A stretch of DNA of 64,000 nucleotides from Flavobacterium limi (GTDB taxonomy: Bacteria; Bacteroidota; Bacteroidia; Flavobacteriales; Flavobacteriaceae): assembly GCF_010645075.1 (NCBI RefSeq), contig NZ_JAADZV010000009.1, forward strand, positions 62,001-126,000, in the 5' to 3' direction. Shown one piece after another: positions 63,685 to 64,000 of this stretch. A program made the translations under genes and the position numbers. The notes below the pieces were generated by a model. The model was not told the origin of the DNA, did no database searches, and saw nothing but the letters and a program-made list of their open reading frames with translations. Numbering within the stretch: the first letter of the stretch is position 1; each line of letters begins with the position of its first letter.

Positions 63685-64000
63685 TGATACTAGCTTTTGA
63701 CACTTATTATTTTGAGAACAAAGCAAAAACTGTTTGTATTTCATTTGACAGTTGGGCAGACCAAAAAAATTATAACGTTCACAGTAAGATAATCGAAAAT
63801 ATTGAAGAATATAAATCAGGTGAGTTTTACAAACGAGAATTACCATCCATAGTAAGTTTGCTCGAAAATATTAAATTCAAAAATATTGAAGCAATTATTG
63901 TTGACGGTTATGTGTATTTAGACGACAATGAAAAATTGGGTTTAGGCGGACATTTATACAAATATTTGAAAGAGGAAATACCAATAATAGGTGTTGCTAA
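63684..64000 (+). CDS. Endonuclease V-like protein, cut off by window edge
   Basis: The frame opens with ATG at 63684, overlapping the stop of the MORN-repeat gene (TAATG), and remains open to the end of the window. It begins MILAFDTYYFENKAKTVCIS and contains IEAIIVDGYVYLDDNEKLGL followed by GGHLYKYLKEEIPIIGVAK. This matches the endonuclease V core (first Asp on strand 1, VDG..lG..H, IGVaK). It may repair deaminated bases or cleave foreign nucleic acid. It makes cassette 13 the only two-gene cassette seen. The C-terminus is not in view. Confidence 0.75.
   Translation, partial: MILAFDTYYFENKAKTVCISFDSWADQKNYNVHSKIIENIEEYKSGEFYKRELPSIVSLLENIKFKNIEAIIVDGYVYLDDNEKLGLGGHLYKYLKEEIPIIGVA

Larger units (their letters stand above)
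51208..64000 (+). mobile_element. Integron-like gene cassette array, open to the right
   Basis: At least 13 consecutive units share one plan: GTT plus short leader, one (rarely two) + strand genes, then a palindromic site beginning in AAC and ending in the next GTT. Cassettes 2 to 12 run 52167-52921, 52922-54944, 54945-55653, 55654-56351, 56352-57136, 57137-58073, 58074-59071, 59072-60262, 60263-60967, 60968-61848 and 61849-62926. The left boundary of cassette 1 is not defined. Cassette 13 starts at 62927 and passes the window end. Leaders often read GTTNGCNNCAATTTTA. Almost all genes are orphans. The layout is that of an integron array; the phylum and the recombinase type are unusual. Confidence 0.85.

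Noticed and set aside
1..64000. tRNA or rRNA genes
   Set aside because: No tRNA cloverleaf with a CCA-type end or rRNA signature was noticed on reading; a covariance search was not possible here.

Overview
The window is chromosomal DNA from a low-GC member of the Bacteroidota, most probably a Flavobacterium or close relative. The evidence is an LpdA, Rho and TruA of flavobacterial type, a SusC/SusD pair, a Rho with a long Asn/Gln-rich N-terminal insertion, TAnnTTTG promoter boxes, and a frameshifted recombinase whose sequence resembles the flavobacterial XerC/D-like integrases. No rRNA, tRNA or CRISPR array was seen.

Region 1 (1-26.6 kb) is mostly core or habitat genes. It holds rocD (cut by the window edge) divergent from an Lrp-type regulator, a dienelactone hydrolase, an M28 peptidase, rho, and a DUF4293 membrane protein. 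A NarL-type response regulator follows, with two paralogous TPR sensor kinases and a 47-residue acidic small protein between them. Then come a phosphoesterase, truA, an ABC exporter, and a nutrient-acquisition block (LytS-type kinase, zincin metalloprotease, SusC, SusD, LytTR regulator). An HNH/NUMOD4-like protein and lpdA close the region.

Region 2 (26.6-36.9 kb) is accessory. It carries a stand-alone caspase-like protein, a small membrane protein with a cytochrome-oxidase-like motif, a four-gene SPFH/zinc-ribbon operon, a frameshifted lipoprotein, a WGR-like small protein, a Crp/MBL pair and a ruined VOC gene. Three decayed copies of the cassette-type recombination site described below lie among these genes.

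Region 3 (37.3-46.1 kb) is a five-gene block. It encodes a 1156-residue WGR-TPR-LRR-BRCT-LRR protein, a second LRR protein, a helical protein, a MoxR-type AAA+ ATPase and a DUF2201/vWA protein. It resembles the MoxR-vWA-WGR conflict or quality-control systems. Two direct copies of a ~235 bp repeat bracket it.

Region 4 (46.5-50.0 kb) holds an SRPBCC protein, then nitroreductase, AraC regulator, NmrA-type oxidoreductase and DUF5367 membrane protein.

Region 5 (50.2-64.0 kb, running off the end) is the most striking part. A tyrosine recombinase, apparently dead (one-base frameshift plus loss of the first catalytic arginine), is followed by at least thirteen gene cassettes, all on the + strand. 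Twelve cassettes end in a 70-135 bp imperfect palindrome that starts in ...AAC and finishes in ...GTT. In eight of eleven testable cassettes the bases before AAC at the cassette's end are the exact reverse complement of the bases after GTT at the same cassette's start. This is the footprint expected of integron attC recombination between G and TT. I interpret the region as an integron-like cassette array in Bacteroidota. Its cargo is mostly orphan genes plus an OLD-family ATPase/TOPRIM nuclease, a SMI1/KNR4 protein, a MORN-repeat protein and an endonuclease V-like protein.

A dispersed repeat with six copies (12.3, 26.7, 32.5, 36.9, 46.2 and 50.0 kb, both orientations) marks many of the boundaries between these regions.
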